From Luteimonas deserti (GTDB taxonomy: Bacteria > Pseudomonadota > Gammaproteobacteria > Xanthomonadales > Xanthomonadaceae), in the NCBI RefSeq assembly GCF_013425765.1, contig NZ_JACCJZ010000013.1, positions 408,807 through 472,806 on the forward strand: a stretch of 64,000 nucleotides of DNA, in the 5' to 3' direction. Below the pieces are notes generated by a model that searched no databases, had not been told where the DNA came from, and saw only the letters and a list, made by a program, of their open reading frames with translations. This document shows positions 57,058 through 64,000 of the stretch, in pieces; within the stretch, counting starts at the first letter, position 1, and each line of letters opens with the position of its first letter. The position numbers were made by a program, and so were the translations under genes.

Positions 57058-57609
57058 ATGCGACATCTGCTTGCGACTTGTCTGCTGATCTGCGTCTGCG
57101 CCGCGCTACCGGCGCGCGACCTCATGGCGCAAGCGCCGCCGTCGCTTCCCTCCGTCGCCGCCGAAGCGCTGCAGCAGGATCGTGTGATCCTGGCGGCGCA
57201 GCCCAACGCGGACGATTTCAGGCGTTGGCACGCCATGGGCGTGCGGCATGTGCTCAACGTGCGTACGCCGGCGGAAATGGAGCGGGTGAGCGCAGCCGGC
57301 CTGGACGAGGCCGCGCTGCTGGCCGAGCTCGGTATCAGCTACACGCAGGTGCCGCTCGGCGGCGATGCGTTTCCGATGCGGCAGGCGCCGGTGGATGCGC
57401 TGCGTGACCTGCTGGGCAAGGACGACGCGCTGGTGCTGCTGCACTGTGCCTCGGCATCGCGTGCGGGGCAGGTATGGGCGGCGCACCAGGTGCGCGATCT
57501 CGGGCGCGAGCCGACCGCGGTTTATCGCGAGCTGGAACCCGTCGGCCTGTGGCCGTTGCCTCTGGAGCAGCTGTCGGGCATCCCAATGGGGATCGAGGCG
57601 CAGCGTTGA
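57058..57609 (+). CDS. exported dual-specificity-phosphatase-like protein
   Basis: 183 residues with a signal peptide (LLATCLLICVCAALPARDLM). The domain resembles DUF442/β-lactamase-hydrolase-like phosphatases: VAAEALQQDRVILAAQPNAD, VRHVLNVRTPAEMERV, and LVLLHCASASRAGQVWAAHQ with an HC-x4-R loop in place of the classical HC-x5-R. It would act in the periplasm. CGGAGG ribosome site. A truncated inverted paralogue lies 2.1 kb upstream. The 57610-57658 gap is empty. Confidence 0.82.
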   Translation: MRHLLATCLLICVCAALPARDLMAQAPPSLPSVAAEALQQDRVILAAQPNADDFRRWHAMGVRHVLNVRTPAEMERVSAAGLDEAALLAELGISYTQVPLGGDAFPMRQAPVDALRDLLGKDDALVLLHCASASRAGQVWAAHQVRDLGREPTAVYRELEPVGLWPLPLEQLSGIPMGIEAQR

Positions 57610-57658
57610 CACGTGGCGCCGTGCGCTCGGCTGCCACTGATGGTGGCAGCGTCACTGG

Positions 57659-58414
57659 ATGCCGCTCGCGGTAGAGATTGGAGGGCGCCCACGCTTGAGC
57701 ACGAGGGAACGCGCTGTGTGCGGGAGACGGTTGAGAAGAGGGCTGGCCGCCATCGCGCTGGCTCTGGTGTCCTATCTCGTCATCGTTGCGCTGTGGGCGA
57801 ATTCTGTGGCCCGGGAGTTGCTGCAGGCAACGCCAGGTACCGACCGCCGGATCGAACTCGATTCCGGGCGTCTGGCTGCACTCCTTGCAATCGAGGACCC
57901 TGCGTTCTATTCGCACCGCGGCCTCGACATGTCGGACGGGCAGGGCTTGACCACGATGACGTCCGTGGTCGCGCGTGATCTGTTTCTGCACGGCCACGAC
58001 CTGGACGGGTGGAAAGGCGTCCTGCAGTCGGCGTATCGAGAAGTGTTCAGCTGCTGCAAGAAGGTCGATCTCGGTCGCGATGTGATGGCGCTCGTGCTGC
58101 ATTCTCATGCGAGCAAGCAGCAGCAGTTCAACCTGTTCCTCAACAACGCGTACTGGGGCGCGATAGACGGCCGGGCCGTCGTCGGCATCGAGGCTGCAGC
58201 CGGCGCCTACTACGGAGAAGATGCGCACGCCCTGACGGACGACAAGTTCTTCGGTCTGATCGCAATGCTCATCGCGCCGAATCGGTTCCACCCGCTCATC
58301 TATCCGGAAGATCATGCGGAACGGACCAGCCGAATCACGAAAGTCGTGACCGGACGATGCGCGCCGTCGGGCTGGCTGGATTTGACCTACGCGCATTGTG
58401 ACGGGGTGGACTAG
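57659..58414 (+). CDS. GT51 peptidoglycan transglycosylase (MtgA-like)
   Basis: 251 residues. One N-terminal helix (LAAIALALVSYLVIVALWAN) anchors a GT51 domain with the catalytic Glu in AALLAIEDPAFYSHRGLDMS (about 77-96), SKQQQFNLFLNNAYWGAIDG (the usual EIYLN region appears as NLFLN) and GIEAAAGAYYG (usual Gf..As..yFgk). It polymerises lipid II without a transpeptidase domain. The substitutions make it a diverged member. Lies between repeats R8 and R9. Confidence 0.82.
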   Translation: MPLAVEIGGRPRLSTRERAVCGRRLRRGLAAIALALVSYLVIVALWANSVARELLQATPGTDRRIELDSGRLAALLAIEDPAFYSHRGLDMSDGQGLTTMTSVVARDLFLHGHDLDGWKGVLQSAYREVFSCCKKVDLGRDVMALVLHSHASKQQQFNLFLNNAYWGAIDGRAVVGIEAAAGAYYGEDAHALTDDKFFGLIAMLIAPNRFHPLIYPEDHAERTSRITKVVTGRCAPSGWLDLTYAHCDGVD

Positions 58415-58430
58415 GCCTCGAGATTGCTGC

Positions 58431-58452
58431 GCGAAGGTGCCAGGTTGGCTTA
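58431..58452 (+). repeat. 22-bp array repeat R9 (diverged)
   Basis: GAAGGTGCCAGGTTGGCTTA, 17 bp after the transglycosylase stop. Confidence 0.6.
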
Positions 58453-58503
58453 CCTGTCTTTCCGTAACCGGGTAGCCATCGGGGCGCCTGCGAGAAGCAC
58501 GCT

Positions 58504-58857
58504 ATGTTCGAGTTCCTGTTTTGCGCAGTCTTCTTTTTCGTCTGGTACTGGATTTCGCTGCATCCGGGGTCCTGGCTTGGATTCGTGTTCACGCCCAGTG
58601 ACCTGGGGGCTGCGATCCGCCAACTTGACGAAAGAAAACTGCAAACGAAGAAGAAGCTCCGGACGGCCGGGCAGAAGTCGTTGGTGTTCTGGTGCGCCCT
58701 GGTGGGCATCGGCACGTCGGCCGGGGTGTCAGACGGCAATTATTCGTTCCATGACGCCGCGTCTGGGTTCGCAGGCGGTCTGGTCACCGGCCTGGTAATG
58801 GCCTACGCAGTGCTTCACTGGAGCACGCGTGACGGGGGCTGGTATGGCCTGGACTGA
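58504..58857 (+). CDS. small membrane protein, unknown
   Basis: 117 residues with an N-terminal hydrophobic helix (FLFCAVFFFVWYWISLHPGS) and a C-terminal one (GFAGGLVTGLVMAYAVLHWS). A charged middle (AIRQLDERKLQTKKKLRTAG) lies between. No family recognised. Flanked by repeats R9 and R10. Confidence 0.6.
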   Translation: MFEFLFCAVFFFVWYWISLHPGSWLGFVFTPSDLGAAIRQLDERKLQTKKKLRTAGQKSLVFWCALVGIGTSAGVSDGNYSFHDAASGFAGGLVTGLVMAYAVLHWSTRDGGWYGLD

Positions 58858-58880
58858 CCGACGCGAGATCGCCGCGCGGA

Positions 58881-58903
58881 GTCGGCGGTTCCGGGTTCAG
58901 CGA
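58881..58903 (+). repeat. 22-bp array repeat R10 (strongly diverged)
   Basis: GGCGGTTCCGGGTTCAGCGA, 24 bp after the membrane-protein gene; only the GGTTCC-GGTTCA core is kept. Confidence 0.4.
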
Positions 58904-59014
58904 CGCAGCCATCGAGCCCGGCATCGCAGAAGTGAGCCGGATGTCGATCCGGCCCCGCGTTGATCGTCGTACCCGTACAAGGCGGCACCAATTCGCCGCC
59001 ACGAGGAGACGATA

Positions 59015-59374
59015 ATGCGCGTGATGGTGTTGGTGAAGGCGACCGAAGACAGCGAGGCAGGGACTCTCCCCACACCCGAGTTGATTGAGGCAATGGGCAA
59101 GTTCAACGAGGCGCTGATCGAGGCCGGCGTCCTCAAGGACGGCGACGGGTTGAAGCCCACCTCGCACGGCAAGCGCGTCCTGTTTTCGGGCGCGGACCGC
59201 ACGGTCGTCGACGGGCCGTTCGCCGGGACGAAGGAGCTGATCGCCGGCTTCTGGCTGTGGGAGGTCAAGGACATGGACGAAGCGGTCGCCTGGGTGAAAC
59301 GTTGCCCGAATCCGATGCCGGGTCCGAGCGAGGTCGAGATCCGTCCGCTTTACGAGGCGTCCGATTTCATGTGA
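59015..59374 (+). CDS. YciI/YCII-domain protein (DGPF-type)
   Basis: 119 residues, a complete YCII domain: MRVMVLVKATEDSEAGTLPT, EAMGKFNEALIEAGVLKDGD, TVVDGPFAGTKELIAGFWLW (the DGPF signature) and NPMPGPSEVEIRPLYEASDF. Related proteins are often encoded near sigma factors, but none is here. AGGAGAC-type ribosome site. Its own 5' end was copied to 56713-56860. The gap to 59518 is empty. Confidence 0.92.
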   Translation: MRVMVLVKATEDSEAGTLPTPELIEAMGKFNEALIEAGVLKDGDGLKPTSHGKRVLFSGADRTVVDGPFAGTKELIAGFWLWEVKDMDEAVAWVKRCPNPMPGPSEVEIRPLYEASDFM

Positions 59375-59518
59375 AGACGACGATGACCGCGCCGGCCGGG
59401 GACGCTGGCGGCGGCGCGGCGCCCTTCGTCGCGCGGCCCCGGGCGCTGCGCTGCAGCGTGCTGTGCACTGAATGGCAGCCGGCCGCGACAGACGACGCGT
59501 GGGCCTCGAACGCCCGTC

Positions 59519-60418
59519 TCAGATGCCGGCTGCCTGCCCCACGAGCCATTCGACGATCGCCTCGAGTCGTTCTTGATCCAGTGCATGCCCACGCTCGACG
59601 CGGAGCTCGGTGATGAAGTCCCCGCTGACCTTGGCCACGACCTGATCCGCGTCGCGCGAGTATTTGTCCCCGGTGCCCGAGACCACCAGTGTCGGGCGCG
59701 GCCCGATCGCCGACAGGACGTCCTGCGTGTCGATCATCTGCGCGAGGCCGGGCACCGCTTCGAACAGGGTGATGCCGGTCTCTTCGCGGCGCCGGGTGGC
59801 GAAGCTGCAGACCGCGCCGCTGATGCAGACGAAGTGGCAGCGCGGGTCGACCGCGGCGTGGTAGAGCGCGGTGTAGCCGCCGTACGAATGTCCCGCGATA
59901 CCGACGCGGCGCGGGTCGAGTTCGGCTGCGTCGAGCAGCACGCCCAGCGCGCGCTGGGCGTCGTCGAGGCCTTTGCGCATCAGGGTGTCGCCGTCGAGCA
60001 GGCGGTAGCTCATGGCGCTGTAGTGCTGCAGCCAGTCGTAATCGTGCGGCTCCACGCCGTGCACCTGGCCGCGGCGATCCTCGAAGGTGAGGGCGTCGGG
60101 CGCCAGCACGGCGAGCCCGCGACGCGCGAGCGCCGGGCCGAAGGCCTGGAACGGGCTGCCCACGATGCCTGCGACTTCGCTCTTGCCGAAGTGGAACTCG
60201 CCGTTGTGCTGATGGAAGACCACCACGCCGCCCCGGGCGGGCTGCGCCGCAGGCGTGAACAGGAAGGCCGGAATGGGGTCGCCTTCGAGGCCGCGGTACT
60301 CGATGCGCTGCCGGGTGTAACCGGCGAACCCGGCGACGTCGCCGCGTTCGAACGCGACGGCCACTGGCGGCGCGAGGCCGAGGCGTTCGCGCAGCATGGA
60401 AGCGATGTCGTCGGCCAT
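59519..60418 (-). CDS. α/β-hydrolase (dienelactone-hydrolase/acetyl-esterase-like)
   Basis: 299 residues. Nucleophile elbow GIAGHSYGGYTALYHAA (about 168-184), oxyanion and strand region GGVVVFHQHNGEFHFGKSEV (about 63-82), the acid in PTLVVSGTGDKYSRDADQ and the catalytic His in VERGHALDQERLEAIVEW. No signal peptide. Substrate unknown. Composition is again that of the native chromosome, marking the right border of the accessory region. Confidence 0.85.
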   Translation of the reverse strand: MADDIASMLRERLGLAPPVAVAFERGDVAGFAGYTRQRIEYRGLEGDPIPAFLFTPAAQPARGGVVVFHQHNGEFHFGKSEVAGIVGSPFQAFGPALARRGLAVLAPDALTFEDRRGQVHGVEPHDYDWLQHYSAMSYRLLDGDTLMRKGLDDAQRALGVLLDAAELDPRRVGIAGHSYGGYTALYHAAVDPRCHFVCISGAVCSFATRRREETGITLFEAVPGLAQMIDTQDVLSAIGPRPTLVVSGTGDKYSRDADQVVAKVSGDFITELRVERGHALDQERLEAIVEWLVGQAAGI

Positions 60419-60548
60419 CCGACATGATAGTGCGCAAGCGAACAGGCAAGGCCCGGCTTGCCACCTGTCGTTGCGTGTTGTCGGGAACTTCGCCGCGCGA
60501 TGGCGGTCGGAGGGTCACTGCAAGGATGCAACGGGTGAGGGCACTGAT

Positions 60549-61136
60549 TTGACCAGACAGCCCCGGGCGCGGGACCTTCTCGATCGCGCCGTGTCCGCAG
60601 CGACAGCTGCATGCCTGGTGGGTGGGACGGCGTGGTGGCTGGTGACGCTGTCGCCCGACACCGCGCTGTCGGAGCATCCGCAGGACGCGGCGATGCAGGT
60701 GGTCTGGCTCGAGCGCGCGCCGCGCCCCGTGCCCCGGGACGACACGACGCCCGCAGCAGTGCCCGCGCCCGATGCGCAACGTGTTGCGGTGACGGCGTCC
60801 GCGCGTGCGCGACAGCGCGGGCCGGCCGGGGCTGATGTGGAGCGCGACGACCTGCCGGAGGCGTCAGCGCCCGAACCTGCCCCCCGGCTCGATCTGAGCC
60901 TTCCGACCGCGCCGCTGGCCTTCGGCACGCCAGCCGGTCGGCCGATCCGCCGTCGCGATGACATCGCGCCGGTCATCCAGGTCGACATCCGTGACCGCTC
61001 GCTGGGTGCCACGCTCCAGGGCATGACGCGAAACACGATCTGCAGCGAACTGCGCCGGGCCGCAGCAGCGTCGCTCGCCAGCCACGCGCCGATCGAGGCC
61101 TCGATGGCCCAGCACGGCTGCGACCGGGTCAGATAG
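60549..61136 (+). CDS. single-pass periplasmic protein, unknown
   Basis: About 195 residues from a TTG at 60549 after a GGGTGAG ribosome-site-like stretch. A transmembrane segment (AVSAATAACLVGGTAWWLVT), a Pro/Ala/Arg-rich linker and a small C-terminal domain (APVIQVDIRDRSLGATLQGM, then TRNTICSELRRAAAASLASH) follow. Two Cys lie in the C-terminal domain. The frame could start earlier. No family recognised. Confidence 0.55.
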   Translation: MTRQPRARDLLDRAVSAATAACLVGGTAWWLVTLSPDTALSEHPQDAAMQVVWLERAPRPVPRDDTTPAAVPAPDAQRVAVTASARARQRGPAGADVERDDLPEASAPEPAPRLDLSLPTAPLAFGTPAGRPIRRRDDIAPVIQVDIRDRSLGATLQGMTRNTICSELRRAAAASLASHAPIEASMAQHGCDRVR

Positions 61137-61365
61137 GTCGGGGCGGCGGCATCACGGTCTGCGTGGAAGCGACTGTGCAGGGCCGCGCCCTGGCTGCCCG
61201 GGCGCCGCCGCCGCTGTGCCTGCACCACGCGCCGCCTGTCGTTCAAGTGGGCTGAGGCTGAGTCTCGCCGGCCGCGGACATGAACGCGGCAACGCCCGGT
61301 CGGCGGTATCCGGGTAGGATCGATTAATATCCACCACTCCTGCACGCCCGACCCAGTCGCCCCGC

Positions 61366-61761
61366 GTGAGATCCTTCGTTCTCCATGCGCTTCTTTGCGT
61401 GACGCTGCTGTTCAACGGCATGGCGTCCGCCGTAGCGTCTGCGCATCTGGCGGGGATGGATGCTCGGGCCGCGGCGGGGGCGCTGGCGTTGCAGGCGGCG
61501 GTCGATACGGATTGTCCGCATGGCACGCGTGCGGCGCCGACAGGCGCGGCAGCGGGGCATCCCCCGCATCCGACGGAGGCGGGGGATGAGGATTGCCGCA
61601 GCCTGTGTCTTGAACTGTGCATGCAGCACTTCCAGGCCTTGATCGTTGTGGCGGCATCGCTGCCGATGCTGCCCTCCGGCTCGAGCGTGCCGGCTGCCGG
61701 GCCTGCAGTGCAGGCCCTGTCGCCGCGCCATCCCCTGCTACGGCCTCCGATTTCCGCCTGA
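61366..61761 (+). CDS. copL: CopL-family metal-binding regulatory protein
   Basis: 131 residues from a GTG. Export-type N-terminus (FVLHALLCVTLLFNGMASAV), a Cys/His region VDTDCPHGTR and DEDCRSLCLELCMQHFQAL, and a hydrophobic stretch near the end. The position just upstream of copA-copB is that of copL in xanthomonads, where it is needed for copper-inducible expression of copAB (established for Xanthomonas). Confidence 0.85.
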   Translation: MRSFVLHALLCVTLLFNGMASAVASAHLAGMDARAAAGALALQAAVDTDCPHGTRAAPTGAAAGHPPHPTEAGDEDCRSLCLELCMQHFQALIVVAASLPMLPSGSSVPAAGPAVQALSPRHPLLRPPISA

Positions 61762-61839
61762 CGGTTCGTGCTGCGCAAGCAGCTCTCTCGAGGCCTCCGC
61801 TGGAGCGTGTCCGCGCCGTGCCTCGAACACCATCAGGAT

Positions 61840-61857
61840 CGCTGCGCCTGCGCAGCG
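61840..61857 (+). promoter_or_regulatory. Hairpin in the copL-copA leader
   Basis: CGCTGCGC (61840-61847) and GCGCAGCG (61850-61857) form a perfect 8-bp stem just before the GGAGTG ribosome site and the copA ATG at 61870. It could modulate copA translation or transcription read-through from copL. Confidence 0.45.
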
Positions 61858-61869
61858 TCAGGAGTGCAT

Positions 61870-63645
61870 ATGAATCACGATTCCTTCGAGCGGACGTGTG
61901 GCGCGCTTCAGTCGCGCCGCCGTTTCGTCCAGGGGCTGGCCTTCGGCGGGCTGGCTCTCGGTACGGCGGGCCTGCGCCTGCCCGCGATTGCGGCCGACAA
62001 CGACGCGCGTCTGGGGCCACAGGTGCTGCGCGGTACCGAATTCGATCTGTCCATCGGCGCCGCGCCGGTTAACTTCACCGGCCGTGTGCGGCCCGCGATG
62101 ACCGTCAACGGCAGTCTGCCCGCGCCGATCCTGCGTTGGCGGCAGGGCGATACAGTGACGCTGCGCGTGGCCAACCGGTTGCCCGACGCGATGACCTCGC
62201 TGCACTGGCACGGCATCATCCTGCCCGCGAATATGGACGGCGTGCCCGGGCTGAGCTTCAACGGTATCCACCCGGGCGAGACCTACCAGTACCGCTTCAC
62301 GCTGAACCAGTCCGGCACGTACTGGTACCACAGCCATTCGCTGTTCCAGGAGCAGGCGGGCCTCTACGGCGCGCTGATCGTCGATCCGATCGAGCCCTTG
62401 CCCTACAGCTGGGACCGCGAGCACGTGGTGCTGCTGTCGGACTGGACCGATCTGGACCCCGGCCGCCTGTTCCGCCGGCTCAAGCAGTACGCCGAGTACG
62501 ACAACTACTACAAGCCGACCGTGGGTGACTTCGTGCGCGATGTGCGCCGCGACGGCCTGCGCGCTACCGTGGCCGACCGCAGGGCCTGGGGCCAGATGCG
62601 GATGACGCCGACCGATCTGTCGGACGTCAACGCCCATACCTACACCTACCTGGTCAACGGCACCACACCCGCGGGGAACTGGACCGGGTTGTTCCGCAGC
62701 GGCGAGAAAGTCCTGCTGCGCTTCATCAACGGCTCGGCCATGAGCTACTTCGACGTGCGCATTCCGGGGCTGAAGATGACGGTGGTCGCGGCCGACGGCC
62801 TGCCGGTGCATCCGGTGAGCGTGGACGAGTTCCGCATTGCGGTGGCCGAGACCTTCGACGTCATTGTCGAGCCCTCGGGGCAGGACGCCTACACCATCTA
62901 TGCGCAGGACATGGGCCGCACCGGCCATGCCCGCGGCACGCTGGCCGTACGCGCCGGGCTCGCGGCGCCGGTGCCGGCAAACGACCCGCGCCCGCTGCTC
63001 ACGATGGCCGACATGGGGCACGGTGGCCATGGCACCCATACCGCGCATGGCGCGCCTGCCGGGCACGATGCGCATGCGGAACATGCAGGACACGGCGCGC
63101 ACGGAGCGCATGGCCCGGGCATGCAGGCACATCCGGCCAGCGAGTCGCGCAACCCGCTGGTGGACATGCAGACGATGACGCCGACGCACCGGCTGGACGA
63201 CCCCGGTATCGGCCTGCGCGATAATGGCCGTCGCGTGCTGACGTACGCCGACCTGCACAGCGTGGCCGAGGACGAGGACGGCCGGGATCCCGGCCGCGAT
63301 GTCGAACTCCACCTCACCGGGCACATGGAGAAATTCGCGTGGTCGTTCGACGGCATCCCGTTCGCGGGCGCCGAACCGCTGCGGCTCAACTACGGCGAGC
63401 GCATGCGCATCGTGCTGGTCAACGACACGATGATGGCGCACCCCATCCATCTGCATGGCATGTGGAGCGACGTGGAGGATGCCGACGGCAACGTCATGGT
63501 GCGCAAGCACACGGTGGACATGCCGCCGGGCAGCAAACGCAGCTTCCGGGTACGCGCCGACGCGCTGGGCCGTTGGGCCTTTCACTGCCATCTGCTGTAC
63601 CACATGGAAGCGGGCATGATGCGCGAAGTGAGGGTCGAGGCATGA
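61870..63645 (+). CDS. copA: periplasmic multicopper oxidase CopA
   Basis: 591 residues. Twin-arginine signal (QSRRRFVQGLAFGGLALG). Three cupredoxin domains with copper ligands in SLHWHGIILP (about 112-121), GTYWYHSHSLFQEQAGLYG (about 152-170), MMAHPIHLHGMWSDV (about 521-535) and RWAFHCHLLYHMEAGMM (about 571-587). A His/Met/Gly-rich insert (MADMGHGGHGTHTAHGAPAG onward, about 379-420) is typical of CopA. It oxidises Cu(I) in the periplasm. Overlaps copB by 4 nt. Confidence 0.96.
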   Translation: MNHDSFERTCGALQSRRRFVQGLAFGGLALGTAGLRLPAIAADNDARLGPQVLRGTEFDLSIGAAPVNFTGRVRPAMTVNGSLPAPILRWRQGDTVTLRVANRLPDAMTSLHWHGIILPANMDGVPGLSFNGIHPGETYQYRFTLNQSGTYWYHSHSLFQEQAGLYGALIVDPIEPLPYSWDREHVVLLSDWTDLDPGRLFRRLKQYAEYDNYYKPTVGDFVRDVRRDGLRATVADRRAWGQMRMTPTDLSDVNAHTYTYLVNGTTPAGNWTGLFRSGEKVLLRFINGSAMSYFDVRIPGLKMTVVAADGLPVHPVSVDEFRIAVAETFDVIVEPSGQDAYTIYAQDMGRTGHARGTLAVRAGLAAPVPANDPRPLLTMADMGHGGHGTHTAHGAPAGHDAHAEHAGHGAHGAHGPGMQAHPASESRNPLVDMQTMTPTHRLDDPGIGLRDNGRRVLTYADLHSVAEDEDGRDPGRDVELHLTGHMEKFAWSFDGIPFAGAEPLRLNYGERMRIVLVNDTMMAHPIHLHGMWSDVEDADGNVMVRKHTVDMPPGSKRSFRVRADALGRWAFHCHLLYHMEAGMMREVRVEA

Positions 63646-64000
63646 AGACCATCACATTCGCACTCCTCGTTCTTGTGTCGATCTCGATGGCGCAGGCAGC
63701 GGATGCGCACCGGGCGTCTGCCGCTCCGGCCTGCACAGCGGAACACGCGGCCATGGGCCATTGCTCGATGCTGGAATCATCCGGTCACGCGCACGGGCAT
63801 CCGTCTCCGCCAGCATCGCCGGCCTGCACGCCGGAACATGCGGCGATGGGCCATTGCACGATGCCGGCATCGCCCGAGCACCTCCACGAGCCTCAATCGA
63901 CGCCCGCCGCTCCGGCCTGCACGCCGGAACATGCAGCGATGGGCCATTGCACGATGCCGTCATCGTCCGGTCACGCGCACGAGCGACCAACAACGTCTGC
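63642..64000 (+). CDS. copB: copper resistance protein CopB, 3'-truncated by window end
   Basis: The first ~119 residues of an outer-membrane copper protein: signal peptide (ITFALLVLVSISMAQAADAH) and a Met/His/Cys-rich N-terminal region. Three copies of a 31-residue unit (93-bp DNA period starting at 63728, 63821 and 63914) carry PACTPEHAAMGHCTM with small changes. The β-barrel CopB domain lies beyond the window. ATGA overlap with copA. Confidence 0.88.
   Translation, partial: MKTITFALLVLVSISMAQAADAHRASAAPACTAEHAAMGHCSMLESSGHAHGHPSPPASPACTPEHAAMGHCTMPASPEHLHEPQSTPAAPACTPEHAAMGHCTMPSSSGHAHERPTTS
63728..64000 (+). repeat. 93-bp tandem repeat in copB, three units
   Basis: Units begin GGCCTGCACRSCGGAACAYG at 63728, 63821 and 63914. 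Each encodes a Cys/His/Met metal-binding module (C-x3-EHAAMGHC-x-M). In-frame unit gain or loss is expected by recombination. Confidence 0.85.

Noticed and set aside
54090..58903. The 22-bp repeats as ordinary attC sites
   Set aside because: They lack a complementary second arm and a GTTRRRY terminus. Only the TAAC start is shared with attC.
52134..59518. Integron integrase or other recombinase gene in the accessory region
   Set aside because: None of the frames shows tyrosine- or serine-recombinase motifs; absence within the window only.

Overview
The window is high-GC chromosomal DNA from a gammaproteobacterium, most likely a member of the Xanthomonadaceae (Lysobacter/Luteimonas/Xanthomonas-like). 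This placement is inferred from gene content: copL-copA-copB, a Zur-linked MerC/TonB-receptor pair, an S46 dipeptidyl-peptidase, the hutF form of histidine degradation, and GTAGGAGCG-type intergenic palindromes. No rRNA or tRNA gene was seen to confirm it.

Layout. 1-8.8 kb: a co-directional, overlapping cluster of a flotillin (cut by the window start), a giant DUF3686-type AAA+ 'DNA repair ATPase', a degenerate TelA-like protein and a full TelA protein. 9.1-18.6 kb: hemE, a WGR protein, aroB-aroK, a P-loop kinase, pdxH, a BtuF-like binding protein, an HNH nuclease, kbl and a secreted metalloprotease-like protein. 18.7-31.4 kb: tdh, the S46 peptidase, a histidine phosphatase, folC-SPOR-purF-DUF455, lpxH and gltX. 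31.5-32 kb: a MITE-like element with long inverted repeats. 32.1-35.6 kb: a zinc module (zur, a His/Asp-rich TonB receptor, MerC). 35.7-52.1 kb: bTHX, an M19 dipeptidase, hutI, hutF, a GNAT, a serine hydrolase, a LytS/LytTR two-component pair, alkylation repair (ogt, Ada-AlkA), a nucleotide pyrophosphatase-type lipoprotein, small envelope proteins, ThuA, hutU and a FrnE-like DsbA.

52.1-59.4 kb is the accessory region. It opens with a visible AT-rich shift and contains a 60-bp integron-type attC site. Just after that site is an overlapping DUF5343 + HEPN (Ymh/TIGR02391) gene pair that looks like a toxin-antitoxin or defence module. Then come ten same-strand copies of a 22-bp motif (core TAACGGTKCCAGSTTCACTT). 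Most lie at or just after the end of a small gene or broken gene: VOC, secreted protein, lipoprotein, DSP-like phosphatase, GT51 transglycosylase, membrane protein and YciI. Two truncated paralogues (yciI and the phosphatase) are broken at, or within a few bases of, these motifs. This suggests a cassette-like, recombining array. No integrase gene is visible.

59.5-64 kb: an alpha/beta hydrolase, an unknown single-pass protein, and the copper operon copL-copA-copB (copB cut by the window end).
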